Source: Calendula officinalis (taxonomy: Eukaryota; Streptophyta; Magnoliopsida; Asterales; Asteraceae). From it: a stretch of DNA of 64,000 nucleotides. The stretch covers positions 62,054,861 to 62,118,860 of the forward strand of contig OY970828.1 of assembly GCA_963853835.1 (NCBI GenBank), read 5' to 3'. A program made the translations under genes and the position numbers. Below are positions 10,189 to 20,692 of this stretch, in pieces. Numbering within the stretch: position 1 is the first letter of the stretch; each line of letters starts with the position of its first letter. The notes beneath the pieces were generated by a model. The model was not told where the DNA came from. It worked only from the letters and a program-made list of their open reading frames with translations, and did no database searches.

Positions 10189-11724
10189 ATGGGCAGATTC
10201 AAGCAGGTTTCGGATTCAGATGGATGGTTTTGGAAGATTGGGAATAAAGATAGAATGAAGACGCAGGAGATTCGAAAACCCATTACGAACCCATATCATA
10301 ATGCGGTAGACAAAGTGGCATCCTCGTTTTTCATTACCAATTTCCCAATGCAATTGGATGAAAAAGATTTGATGAAGTGGTGTTTTCAATTCGGAAGGGC
10401 AGTTGATGCTTACATCGCAAAAAAGACTACAAAATTTGGTAAACGTTTTGGCTTTATCCGATTTCTTGGTATTCATAATGAAGAGCAGTTTGCACGTAAA
10501 TTGTCGGAGCAGTGGATGGGATCGTATCACGTGTATGTGTCAGTGGCTAGATTCAATAGGCCGACAACGGTGCAGAAACGTGTGGAAATAAAGAACAGTA
10601 ATAATATTAGGGTTAACCCTAATAAGTCTTTTGCAAGTGTGGTTGGTGGCTCGTATGCTGCATCTGTATATGAGAAAAACCAGGCGGAGAAGAATGTAGT
10701 GCCGACTAAGAAAGCAATCACCTTACAAGAGTCTGATCTCATTTCCATTGAAGAGTCCGAAGTCGTTGTAATCGCTAAGGTAAAATACATTGATACTATG
10801 CCTCAGTTGCATGTAATCCTCGATAATGAAGGTTTTAGCGATGTGGAAATTCATCATGTTGGGGGTTTTTGGGTGTGGATGGATTTCAAGTCGTTTAAGG
10901 CTTGTGAGCGGTTTAAGTCCGCAGACTTGTCTAATATTTTCTCAGTAGTACAACATGTTTCGGCTAATTTTGTGATAGAAGAGAGAATAGTTTGGATTGA
11001 AGTGGACGGGTTGCCGTTGTGTGCATGGGACTCGGACGTATACAAAAAGATTGGTAATTTGTGGGGATCGTTTTTGTTCTTTGATGAACATGACGATAAT
11101 CCCAGTCGGGGAAAAATGTGCATCAGTACTAGTGCCAAGTCATGCATTCATGAGGTGATCAATGTTAGTGTGCATGATACTTTGTATGATGTGCGGGTGA
11201 GAGAATCGGGTCATTGGAAGGTTCAGATTCTCAAACGCGATAGTAAATTTGGCTCGGAATTTAGTGATGATGATAAAGAAGAGGATGATGAAAGTAGCGG
11301 TGGTGAAGAAGATCATTGTCACGAACAGGAAGACGAACAGGAAGACGACTTGGTTAGCGAAAATGTCATAGTGGTAGAGGAGGAGGAACTGGATGGAAGT
11401 GATGGGGTGTCTCCACAGATTATTATTGGGGATGACGACAATAGTAAGTTCGTCCAGAATGTTATACAATCGGATACGGTTGGGAAAGGGGAGGAGGTGA
11501 ACTCAGAACCGGTGATGTCCACAGGGAATACGGGGAACTGGGTGGCCAACGAGACAAAGTCTGGTTCGGTAAGCTGCCCGCCAGGTTTTGAAAAGTGTAG
11601 TCGTAGAAAACAACCAATGGAAGTGTCGAACTCAAAATCTTGTGGTACGTTATTTGGTAGAAAAGTTACAAAGAGCTCTGATCTATCGAAGGGTGAAAGG
11701 ATAGGTGATGTAAATGTTTTATGA
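10189..11724 (+). CDS. LINE ORF1 protein, RRM-containing RNA-binding protein
   Basis: The protein is 511 residues from ATG 10189 (MGRFKQV); the frame is open further upstream but without an ATG. Near residues 45-115 it carries an RNA recognition motif with RNP2-like FFITNFP and RNP1-like KRFGFIRF. A second conserved block (GGFWVWMDF, WIEVDGLPLCAW) resembles the DUF4283-type region of plant retroelement proteins. The C-terminal part is acidic (long Glu/Asp runs) and ends with a PPGFEK motif. Such ORF1 proteins coat the LINE RNA and assist reverse transcription. The stop codon overlaps the ORF2 start as ATGA. Confidence 0.88.
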   Translation: MGRFKQVSDSDGWFWKIGNKDRMKTQEIRKPITNPYHNAVDKVASSFFITNFPMQLDEKDLMKWCFQFGRAVDAYIAKKTTKFGKRFGFIRFLGIHNEEQFARKLSEQWMGSYHVYVSVARFNRPTTVQKRVEIKNSNNIRVNPNKSFASVVGGSYAASVYEKNQAEKNVVPTKKAITLQESDLISIEESEVVVIAKVKYIDTMPQLHVILDNEGFSDVEIHHVGGFWVWMDFKSFKACERFKSADLSNIFSVVQHVSANFVIEERIVWIEVDGLPLCAWDSDVYKKIGNLWGSFLFFDEHDDNPSRGKMCISTSAKSCIHEVINVSVHDTLYDVRVRESGHWKVQILKRDSKFGSEFSDDDKEEDDESSGGEEDHCHEQEDEQEDDLVSENVIVVEEEELDGSDGVSPQIIIGDDDNSKFVQNVIQSDTVGKGEEVNSEPVMSTGNTGNWVANETKSGSVSCPPGFEKCSRRKQPMEVSNSKSCGTLFGRKVTKSSDLSKGERIGDVNVL

Positions 11725-14700
11725 TGCGTGTTATGTCTATTAATGCGTGCGGGATTGGGGATGTAGAGAAGAGAAATTGGATAAAGAAGTTATGTTTTCA
11801 AAACGGGGTCACGTTTTTAGGAGTACAAGAAACTAAAATGTCTAAAGTTGATTTCTTCAAAATAAAGGCGTTATGGGGAAGTTTTAACTTTGATTTTGCA
11901 TGCAGTTTAGCTCGAGGTCTTTCAGGTGGCATTGTCTCTATTTGGGATAAGGCGGTCTTTAATATGGTGAATATTCAGTGTGGTAACCATTTTGTTATTG
12001 TTGAAGGAAAATGGTCGGGTGATCTTGTTAATTCTCATATGATTAACGTTTATGCTCCTCAAGAATTAGAGGCTAAACGGGAGTTATGGGAGGCAATTAA
12101 TGAGTACATACGGCTGCATTCGGGGGATATGATTATGTTTGGTGATTTTAATGAAGTAAGAGAAGAATCGGAACGGTCCGGATCAGTTTTTAATGCTCAA
12201 GGCGCCTTGATTTTTAACCACTTTATTGATCAAAATGATTTGGTGGATCTTCCTATTGGGGGTAGAAAGTATACGTGGATGAATAAAAGAGCAACGAAGA
12301 TGAGTAAGTTGGATCGATTTTTGTTATCGGAGAGTTGTTTTACGCGGTACCCACACATGCGGGTCGTGGCTTTGGAGCGCAAGCTGTCTGATCACATCCC
12401 AATTTTGTTGCATTCGGAAATCCGGGACTACGGTCCAACGCCGTTTCGTATGCATCACTCATGGTTAGAGACTAAGGAATTTGTTGAAGTTATTAAAGCA
12501 GCATGTGCGAAATTTCCGGTAAACAAGGGTTCGTGCATTACTTATTTTAAAAACAAGATTAAATTTATTAAAAATGAATGTAAAAAGTGGAGTGTGGAGA
12601 ATAGAGAGAAGAATGAAGGTAGGTATGTTGGTCTTAAATGTAAGATTGAAGACATAGAGAGCAAAATTGATGTTGGTGAAGCTACTGATGTTGAAATTGA
12701 TCACCGAAATTTATGTCTAAATGAAGTAAAAGAGTTCGAGAAAATTAAAAATATAGATTTGTTACAGAAACTTAAGCTGAAATGGGATGTAGAAGGGGAC
12801 GAGAACTCGGCTTTTTTCCACGGTATGTTGAAGCACCGTCGAAGAGCTCAAATGATTCAAGGTATTGTGGACGAGGGTGAATGGATAACCGATCCGTCGA
12901 TGGTCAAAAAGGTGTTTTTGGATTTTTATAAAGACAAATTTAAAAATGTTGATAACTATTTGCCTAATTTCGATCAAGGTCAATTCCGCACGATTAGCGG
13001 CGAGGATGTTAATTCCCTTGAAAAACCGTGCTCAATGGACGAATTAAAAGAGGTGGTGTGGAGTTGCGGTAGTGATAAAGCCCCGGGACCCGACGGGATG
13101 TCTTTTAAATTCGTTAAGAAGTATTGGGAGTTATTTAAAGACGACTTGTTCAAGTCGGTGGAGGAGTTTTTGGTTAAAGGTACGATTCCTATTGGGTGTA
13201 ATGCTTCGTTTGTCACTCTCATTCCTAAAATCGCGAACCCTACACAAGTGAAAGACTACCGTCCTATTTCTTTAATCGGTATCCAATATAAAATCTTTGC
13301 CAAGTTGCTCGCCACACGTTTAGCGAAGGTGGTGGATAAATTGGTGAGTAAGGAGCAATCCGCCTTCATTAAAGGAAGACAAATACTGGACGGCCCGGTT
13401 ATGATTAGTGAAATTATGAAGTGGTATAAAGATAAAAAGAAGAAACTTCTTCTTTTTAAAGTAGACTTTGAAAAGGCATACGACTCGTTGAGTTGGGAGT
13501 ATCTCGATTACATTTTGATGAAGATGGGTTTTAGTGGTCGGTGGCGGGGGTGGATTCGTCAATGTGTTTCGTCCGCTAGACTTTCGGTACTTGTCAATGG
13601 TAGTCCCACGGAGGAATTTGTGATGCATCGGGGGCTTCGACAAGGTGATCCACTATCGCCTTTTCTATTTATATTAGCTATGGAGGGTCTCCATATTACG
13701 ATTAAACAAGCGGTGATCAATAGACGGATTAGTGGGGTTAGTATTGGTGAGGGCAATCTTTCTATTTCACATTTATTTTATGCCGACGATGTTATGTTTA
13801 TATCCGAGTGGAATCAACACAATATAGACGGGATTGTTGAGGTGTTGGAGGTCTTTTATACTCAATCCGGGTTAAAGATTAATATGAATAAGTCACATTT
13901 GATTGGCGTAGGTGTGGAGGAGGAGGAGGTGGAATGTGCGGCTGTAGAAAATGGTTGTTTAAAAGGTAATTCTTCTTTTGATTATCTTGGTATTAAAATT
14001 GGGGGGAGGAGTAGATCGGGTCGGAAATGGGAGGTAATTATAGAGAAAATGCGTAAAAAACTTTCTTCGTGGAAAGCGAATATGCTTTCGATCGGTGGCC
14101 GGTTAACTTTGATTAAATCAGTGTTGGGAAGTTTGGGAATCTATTGGATGTCCCTTTTTAGAGCTCCGGTTGGTGTTCTTAAAAAAATGGAGAAACTTAG
14201 AGCTCAATTTCTTTGGGGTGGTACTGAAAAAGATAGAAAAATGAGCTGGGTGAATTGGAATTCTTGTTTGGCGGCGAAAGATAGAGGTGGGTTGGGTATT
14301 GCTAGCCTTGATGCGTTAAATCTAGCGCTACTATTAAAATGGAGATGGCGATTTTATAATGAAAAACAGGCTCCATGGTGTCGTCTAATTGAAGCTATAT
14401 ATGGTGAAAATGGAGGGTTTAACATTGATGATAATAGGGTGAGTCCAAAAGGGTTGTGGGTCGATATTATTGATTCGGTTAAGTTTATGCACACGAAAGA
14501 TATAATTGATTTTAATGCGTTAGAATATAAAGTGAGGAATGGTGAATCGATAAAGTTTTGGATGGACACTTGGAAAGGTAGTGAGCCGTTTTGTCAACGG
14601 TTCAACCGTTTATTCCGGCTTGAATTGAATATGTATTGTAAGATTAGTGAGAGGTGGAGTATTGATCATTGGAAGTTTAATTGGAGAAGACCGGTTCGTG

Positions 14701-15362
14701 GCGGGGTTGAAACCGAACAATTGCAGAATCTATATTCGGTTATAGGTAATGTCCAAATCACGGAAGGTATAGATCGTGTTTCGTGGAATTTGGGGGATGG
14801 AGACGATTTTACGGTGGGTGAAACGAAAATTGTTATAAATAATTCACTTTTCCCGGGGACGGATTTTAGCTTTAAATGGTGCAAATCCGTACCGATTAAG
14901 GTGAATATTCTTATGTGGCGGGCTATGTTGGATCGACTTCCTACAAGACAAAATTTGTCAAGAAGAGGGATGGAGATAGAGTCTATTATGTGTCCTATTT
15001 GTAATTCAATCATGGAATCGGGTCATCATGTTTTTTTCGGTTGTGTTCTAGCCAAAGAGGTTTGGAAGGCTGTCTTGCGATGGTGTAATCTTATTGATTG
15101 GGAGTGTAACTCGTTTGATCAGTGGTGGCAGAAATGTTCGAGTATGACCACAGCAAGCTCGAGAAGGTTGAAGATGCAGGCGATTAGTTCCACGACGTGT
15201 TGGGTTATTTGGCGTTTTAGAAATTCATTGTTGTTTGATAATGCTAAAATGCGTAAATCAGACATAGTAGATAGTATTAAGTTATTTTCTTATTCGTGGG
15301 TAACTCATCGGAATCCTAAAATTATGGTTCCGTGGGTTATTTGGTTAATAAACCCCTTGTAA
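11721..15362 (+). CDS. LINE ORF2: endonuclease, reverse transcriptase, zf-RVT
   Basis: The protein is 1213 residues and uninterrupted. Residues 1-230 are an exonuclease/endonuclease/phosphatase domain (MSINACGIGD, VQETKMSK, GDFNEVRE and the catalytic SDHIPI all present), which nicks the target. The RT domain follows (APGPDGMSF, DYRPISLIG, FKVDFEKAYDS, RGLRQGDPLSPFLF and the active-site HLFYADDVMF). The C-terminus has the zf-RVT cysteine/histidine cluster (CPICN ... SGHHVFFGC). All visible key residues are intact. Its ATG overlaps the ORF1 stop, suggesting termination-reinitiation as the translation mode. Confidence 0.92.
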   Translation: MMRVMSINACGIGDVEKRNWIKKLCFQNGVTFLGVQETKMSKVDFFKIKALWGSFNFDFACSLARGLSGGIVSIWDKAVFNMVNIQCGNHFVIVEGKWSGDLVNSHMINVYAPQELEAKRELWEAINEYIRLHSGDMIMFGDFNEVREESERSGSVFNAQGALIFNHFIDQNDLVDLPIGGRKYTWMNKRATKMSKLDRFLLSESCFTRYPHMRVVALERKLSDHIPILLHSEIRDYGPTPFRMHHSWLETKEFVEVIKAACAKFPVNKGSCITYFKNKIKFIKNECKKWSVENREKNEGRYVGLKCKIEDIESKIDVGEATDVEIDHRNLCLNEVKEFEKIKNIDLLQKLKLKWDVEGDENSAFFHGMLKHRRRAQMIQGIVDEGEWITDPSMVKKVFLDFYKDKFKNVDNYLPNFDQGQFRTISGEDVNSLEKPCSMDELKEVVWSCGSDKAPGPDGMSFKFVKKYWELFKDDLFKSVEEFLVKGTIPIGCNASFVTLIPKIANPTQVKDYRPISLIGIQYKIFAKLLATRLAKVVDKLVSKEQSAFIKGRQILDGPVMISEIMKWYKDKKKKLLLFKVDFEKAYDSLSWEYLDYILMKMGFSGRWRGWIRQCVSSARLSVLVNGSPTEEFVMHRGLRQGDPLSPFLFILAMEGLHITIKQAVINRRISGVSIGEGNLSISHLFYADDVMFISEWNQHNIDGIVEVLEVFYTQSGLKINMNKSHLIGVGVEEEEVECAAVENGCLKGNSSFDYLGIKIGGRSRSGRKWEVIIEKMRKKLSSWKANMLSIGGRLTLIKSVLGSLGIYWMSLFRAPVGVLKKMEKLRAQFLWGGTEKDRKMSWVNWNSCLAAKDRGGLGIASLDALNLALLLKWRWRFYNEKQAPWCRLIEAIYGENGGFNIDDNRVSPKGLWVDIIDSVKFMHTKDIIDFNALEYKVRNGESIKFWMDTWKGSEPFCQRFNRLFRLELNMYCKISERWSIDHWKFNWRRPVRGGVETEQLQNLYSVIGNVQITEGIDRVSWNLGDGDDFTVGETKIVINNSLFPGTDFSFKWCKSVPIKVNILMWRAMLDRLPTRQNLSRRGMEIESIMCPICNSIMESGHHVFFGCVLAKEVWKAVLRWCNLIDWECNSFDQWWQKCSSMTTASSRRLKMQAISSTTCWVIWRFRNSLLFDNAKMRKSDIVDSIKLFSYSWVTHRNPKIMVPWVIWLINPL

Positions 15363-15760
15363 TGTTTTATTTTGTTTAGCTTTTTGCTAGACTCTCGTGG
15401 TAATAAAATTTTTTGGAGGTCTTCGGGGGGGTGATGGCAATGCCGAAGCTTCACCCGTTGCCTTCTTTTGCTGTTCAAAAAAAACATGTAGTAACTAATT
15501 TGAACCCTAATGACTAACAAGGGTAAAAGAAACTAACCAGGTGTTTTATTGAGATTATCAATCACCATGTGTACGTGTCATCCCATTAAGAGGGAAATGA
15601 CTCGCCTTTACAAACCCCAAATGTCAAAGAAAGAATTGTTATGTCAAATTTTAAATTTAATAAATCTCATGGAGTTTTGTAATTGGATGGTACAACATGG
15701 TCATCCACGTGGCATCAAACTTGGTTTGTTTTCTTATAGGTATAAGATATGGAGGAATAT

Positions 15761-16101
15761 TTTGCTCATTTGACACTCATATAAATTTTGATCTAATTTT
15801 ATTTTATTTTTTTAATATTTTTATTATTATTTTTATGATTTTCGCTAAAAAAAACAATATATTGTGCTAATTACATGTGATTATATAGTTAATCACATGT
15901 GATATTTTTGTATAATCACATGTGATTGTATACTTGATCACATGTGATTTTTTTTTGTACAATCACATTGATCAATTATACAATCACATGTAATTACCAC
16001 ACAAAGTTTTCTTTTTTAACGATAAAAATAAATTTTTTAATAAAATAAATATGAAAAAAAGATAATATTAAAATTAAAAAAAATTATGCGAATGACCAAA
16101 A
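15761..16101. mobile_element. Foldback MITE-like element with ATCACATGTGAT palindromes
   Basis: The left arm (ATTTTGCTCATTTGACAC...) is roughly complementary to the right arm (GCGAATGACCAAAAC). Between them the AT-rich interior mirrors itself. The centre (about 15870-15995) holds several copies of the palindrome ATCACATGTGAT or close variants. No target-site duplication was identified, so the family is unknown. Confidence 0.5.
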
Positions 16102-16109
16102 CACTCTCT

Positions 16110-17500
16110 TCATATATAAATATTTGATTAATCTTGATCCTTAATTATTATTGATAAATAGTTAAGGTTTATCATTTAAGACTACATAAAAATTAAGGAT
16201 TATTTTGAACACATACTTTTAAGATCATAATAATAGTTTTTTGTTAATATATTTTAAAGTAATAATAATTGTTAAATAATTCGCATAAACAAAATACATG
16301 TTTTATACTTTAATGTCAAAAGGTGAATTTGTGTTTTTCACTTTCTATGGTTTATTGCTTCTGATTTCAATTTGTGTATTATATATTTAAATGATATTTA
16401 AAGTTAATAGGAAATTATTTTTAGTAACAGATATTCATATTCTGAATAAAAGATATACTCTGTAAATAACTAATTTAATTAATTAAAAAGCTAATCTTAA
16501 ATTTATTTTAATTTTGAATATTTAAAAAAAATAAGGTGGTTTCTTAGTGTGCCATGTAATTATAATTTGTTACTCAAAGCTTCTAGCCTCGTGGTATTAG
16601 CGAAAAATATTTTACTTGGTTGGATTCACTGATTTGTTTATTCATATGTGTAACTAATGTAGATGTTTAACAAATGATATAGAGCTTGGTTAAAAAGGAT
16701 GTTGTATAAGGTGCGTGCCTAATTTATCTCAAAATTTGAAATATAAGCCTAAAAATTCCGAAAATTAAGTGGATATTTTAGGAATTGATAAGTTCAAATT
16801 GATTTAAATTTTATTAAATATAGAGATCGGGTGTGCAGGATTTTGGTGGAGATTTGGTGTATTCAAATTAATTATTAAAATCTAGAAAAATAAATAGAGT
16901 GGAGAAAATTCTTAATTTAATGAGGAGTTGTCATGTGTCAACTTTGGCATCTAATAAGGTGACATGTGGTCATATAAACTTTGATTTATTATAGTAGTAG
17001 ATTTACGGATTTGCATTAATGCATTATGTACAAAATAACATTACTGTATCAAAAAAGATAATTATGTTTTTCTTACAGTTATTTTGACCAACTCATAGAA
17101 GTAGTTTATTATAACAATAAAAAAAGCGGATAACATATATGTACAAAATAACATTTATGTATCTTAAAATATTGAATAATACACATGCACATTCTGCATC
17201 TATGTACAAAAAAAACTAAATAACACCTATGTACAAACATAGATGATTCTTTCTAAATTATCCTCTTCATCTTAGTAGAGGTTAACAATTTTTATCGTCT
17301 TCATAACAATCTTTAACCGAAACCCTGCAAGCTGGAAAACACAAAATAACCTCGTATCAAACATAACTTCCGATATATACATGTGTATGTAGAGTAAAAT
17401 TGATGTATATAAATAGGTCAACATTAATGTACAATATCTATATACATCGATGAACTATATATACACGGATGCTTAAATCATAAGTTTTATAAATTTAGTC
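16110..17500. other. AT-rich gene-free stretch
   Basis: Only short frames. A motif of the form CTATGTACAAAATAAC(A) recurs at about 17025, 17140 and 17200, but no terminal repeats or coding similarity were recognised. Confidence 0.5.
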
Positions 17501-17521
17501 TAGCACCAGTTTAACTATTTA

Positions 17522-17768
17522 CATGGGTGTTTGGATACACTTCATATAAAAATAAGACATAAACTTATGAAAATAATTACAACCTTGAAAAAAATATTGA
17601 ATAATAAACTAGTATCAAACTCGAGCTCGAATAATATATAAATATTCGAGTTTGAGCTCATAAAATTTAAAAACTTATTCGAGTTTGAGTCGAGCTCAAC
17701 CAAGTAATTATTAAACGAGTTGAGTTCGGCCAAATGATACACAGCTCGACTCGGATTGATAACACCCA
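17522..17768. mobile_element. Possible MITE with GAGCTCGA-rich interior
   Basis: ATGGGTGTT at 17523 and AACACCCAT at 17762-17770 form a short terminal inverted repeat around repeated CTCGAGCTCGA/CGAGTTTGAG motifs, a composition common in plant hAT-like MITEs. No flanking 8-bp duplication was found, so this is tentative. Confidence 0.35.
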
Positions 17769-17930
17769 TAAAGACAACAATATACTTGCTATTTCCTTAC
17801 CAAATTATGTTGCATTAAATGGCTAAAAAAGTATATGTCGGTAAAATATGAATAGGCTATCATATTTTCTTAAAATTTAGAACAAATTCATACTTGTTAT
17901 AGTGGCAACAAGCTAATTACCATTAGAAAA

Positions 17931-18027
17931 CTTGTAATAGTGGCAACAGACTAAATTTAGACTAAATTACCATTAGAAAACTTGTAATAGTGGCAACAGA
18001 CTAAATTTAGACTAATTACCATTAAAC
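17931..18027. repeat. 50-bp tandem duplication
   Basis: A 50-bp unit beginning CTTGTAATAGTGGCAACAGA at 17931 is repeated at 17981. A diverged, shorter relative precedes it at about 17893. Downstream, TAAACTAAATTTAGACTA recurs at 18024 and 18061. Confidence 0.85.
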
Positions 18028-18503
18028 TAAATTTAGACTAGTTAATTACCATCTTACCATTAAACTAAATTTAGACTAATTTCCATACTTTCTTATACGA
18101 AATTTTAACATTAGAAAACGATAAAATTACCATCAACACGCGTGACCTGTTATACTTTTTCACTTTGCCAAAAAAGTAAGGATGACGACTTTGATCAGGA
18201 ATCCGGGATTGTTTTACGGATGCATCCTTAAAAACTACAAATTTATGAACAAATTCGTTAGCAATTTACAAAAATTCAAATCCAATGCAAATTTAATATA
18301 AATGTTGATACTGATGTACTCACCCCTGGTGTCAAAAACCAAATTTCCTTTGATGAAAAAAAAATACCAAAACATCACATTCTTGCACGCCAATTTCTCT
18401 CGTAAATTTATCCCAACCTTTTTCAAATCATTTTGTGTAACACAGATCTTTGAGCGTATAATTTGAAATGAAAAAAAAAAAACATTTATCCAATCATACA
18501 TAC

Positions 18504-18688
18504 CTGAAATCATCACATTCTTCATTATGGCTTGCAAATTCTTCTGTTTCTACAGCTATTGGCCGACATAACAAAGAAGACGCCCGTGAACCAATCGAAA
18601 GGCAGTGAACATCGATGTTTCTCTTGTCATTTTTGAAGCTGATCCTTGAAACCCTGAAAGCCGGACTCGAATTCATCGTCAATATCAT
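18504..18688 (-). CDS. Exon-like ORF with possible organelle transit peptide, unrecognised
   Basis: Reading leftwards from ATG 18688 (an in-frame ATG follows at codon 5), 61-62 codons run into a good splice donor, CAG|GTATGT, at 18504/18503. The N-terminus is rich in Ser/Arg and poor in acidic residues (NSSPAFRVSRISF), as in plastid or mitochondrial transit peptides; the end is acidic. I do not recognise the family and found no convincing second exon. It may be a captured or relict first exon. Confidence 0.3.
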
Positions 18689-19051
18689 GATTTCAGGAAC
18701 TCTTTAGATCGTGAATTCACCAGAGCGTCAAGTAAATTGATTTCAATTTCAAGGGCGAAAATTAGAAATCAAAAGAATGAAAATTAAAGCTTTAATGGAA
18801 CACGTGATTAAAATGTTGTAAGCTGGAGCATGACCACTCCCTGGACCTTCACTGAAACAATAAATTAAATTTTAATCAATTTCCTAATAAGGTATAAATA
18901 GAAGAAATTGTTCGGTCTATAAATGCAGCAATAGTATGTTAAACAAAATCCAGATTCATTAAAGGTGTCAGTGTGACCTATTAAAACCAAAATTTAGGCA
19001 ACCGGATATTCTTCAAAATGCATTAAAATTTTAAGAAATAAAGCAACCAGA

Positions 19052-19126
19052 ATTATCTATAGCAGCAGGCGTTATCTTCATGAAGCTTCAGTCCCATTGC
19101 ACCAGCCTTAATTATTTCATGTAGCC
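19052..19126 (-). pseudogene. Urease exon fragment with an 8-bp deletion
   Basis: On the minus strand the sequence encodes LHEIIKAGAMGLKLHED, a block conserved in the alpha-type catalytic domain of ureases (near the nickel site). In normal ureases this is followed by W-G-x-T-P-A-A-I-D-N. Here the codons for the first of these residues are missing and the reading frame shifts, after which PAAID can be read in another frame. An AG acceptor (TTAG) precedes the fragment. No other urease exon was recognised nearby, so this is a transposed or relict fragment. Confidence 0.75.
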
Positions 19127-19482
19127 CTAATTGGTCAAAATGGGGTATTTTTGTACGGCAGGTTATGTTGACTTGAAATACTTCCGTCAAAAAAATTGAT
19201 TTTTTCTTATAAATAATAAGTGTGTCAAGTAAAAAAATTTTAAATAAAATTATCTATAAAAGATTTAATGCTTAAAAGTACACTTTGAGAGACTTTTGAC
19301 CCGTTTGTCCTGTTTCCTTTCCTATAACGTCTTTCGACAATACCAAATAAAAAGTATTTTAAACAACAAAACTCTGAAAGTGATATTGCAAATATTTTCA
19401 GATATATACCTTAATTTGTATAACATGATTTTGACTATAAACATTTTGACTTTTTGAGGCAAAAGTCAAATTGTATACCACA

Positions 19483-20364
19483 TCCAAATAAACTGGAAAA
19501 AAAAATTGTGATTATGCCTTGTCACTTAGCCGACATTTTTGAGGACTTAGGGTGTCAGTTACACCATCAACAGCTATAGAAACAACCTGTGATCTGTCAT
19601 CATAACAAAATACAAATGGTTGTATTTTCTTACCTGGATGAATATTTTTGATAATTTTGATTAAATACCACAAAATATTTTCTTGAATTTGAGTCGAAAG
19701 GATTAAAAAACCTCATAAATTGCAGTTCTTTTATGCATCTGATATTTATCTATTTCCAGATCTGGGGTATTGTAAATCCAAATAAACTGGAAAAAAAAAT
19801 TGTGATTATGCCTTGTCACTTAGCCGACATTTTTGAGGACTTAGGGTGTCAGTTACACCATCAACAGCTATAGAAACAACCTGTGATCTGTCATCATAAC
19901 AAAATACAAATGGTTGTATTTTCTTACCTGGATGAATATTTTTGATAATTTTGATTAAATACCACAAAATATTTTCTTGAATTTGAGTCGAAAGGATTAA
20001 AAAACCTCATAAATTGCAGTTCTTTTATGCATCTGATATTTATCTATTTCCAGATCTGGGGTATTGTAAATCCAAATAAACTGGAAAAAAAAATTGTGAT
20101 TATGCCTTGTCACTTAGCCGACATTTTTGAGGACTTAGGGTGTCAGTTACACCATCAACAGCTATAGAAACAACCTGTGATCTGTCATCATAACAAAATA
20201 CAAATGGTTGTATTTTCTTACCTGGATGAATATTTTTGATAATTTTGATTAAATACCACAAAATATTTTCTTGAATTTGAGTCGAAAGGATTAAAAAACC
20301 TCATAAATTGCAGTTCTTTTATGCATCTGATATTTATCTATTTCCAGATCTGGGGTATTGTAAA
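19483..20364. repeat. Three exact tandem copies of a 294-bp unit
   Basis: Units start at 19483, 19777 and 20071 with TCCAAATAAACTGG and end ...GGTATTGTAAA. No mismatch was seen on reading all three, including a run of nine A. On the minus strand each unit holds a 75-bp exon-like segment (19512-19586 in copy 1). It is a phase-0 frame of 24 codons plus TAA (starting VVSIAVDGVTDTLSP), preceded by an AG acceptor; a CAG|GTAAGA donor lies elsewhere in the unit. The protein family was not recognised. Confidence 0.95.
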
Positions 20365-20690
20365 TCCGCAGCTACAAGTTACATGTATAGCTAAACATCT
20401 GTTTCCAATTGGGTTTCCCAAAATTGACTCTACTTGAAAGGTTGACTAATAAATGGATTTTGATAATAACCGTCAAAATATCAGGTTTTTTAAACCCGAC
20501 CCGACAAACCCGACATTAGAATCGGGTCGGGTATTGTAATTTTAATTAATAAATTGGGAGCTTACATATAGTCCATAGATTGAACCTTTAAATTATGAAA
20601 TTTCCATATATTGACCAATGTAATTAAGTGTATATATTCACACAAGCATATATAAATAAATTCTACATCAGCATTACATCTAAAGTTAAC
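20365..20690. other. Intergenic stretch with a TCGGGT-rich remnant
   Basis: About 20488-20540 contains AACCCGACCCGAC and ATCGGGTCGGGT, a composition seen in plant hAT-like MITEs; a similar patch lies at 22430-22540. The segment CTAATAAATGGATTTTGAT at about 20446 recurs at 23270. Confidence 0.4.
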
Positions 20691-20692
20691 TA

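Larger units (their letters stand above)
10098..15483 (+). mobile_element. LINE with RRM-type ORF1, both ORFs open
   Basis: The element is flanked by near-identical direct repeats, ACATGGTAGTAACTAA at 10082-10097 and ACATGTAGTAACTAA at 15484-15498 (one base missing), which mark target-primed insertion. It ends in a short A tract. ORF1 and ORF2 are both uninterrupted and overlap by 4 bases. An RNA recognition motif in ORF1 and a zf-RVT domain at the end of ORF2 match the plant L1-type group described for BNR elements of beet. The length, open frames and duplications suggest a relatively recent, potentially autonomous insertion. Confidence 0.9.

Noticed and set aside
15549..15773. 74-codon plus-strand ORF downstream of the first LINE
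   Set aside because: No recognisable domain, poor codon character, and AT-rich flank without splice or promoter context.
15860..15995. Possible CRISPR-like repeat array from the repeated ATCACATGTGAT palindromes
   Set aside because: Spacers are short, AT-rich and irregular, there are no cas genes, and the context is a plant foldback transposon.
17522..17768. Firm hAT call for the GAGCTCGA-rich element
   Set aside because: No 8-bp duplication was found at its ends, so it is listed only as a possible MITE.
18889..18902. TATAAATA-like box on the plus strand at about 18893
   Set aside because: No coding sequence or transcript-like structure follows it.
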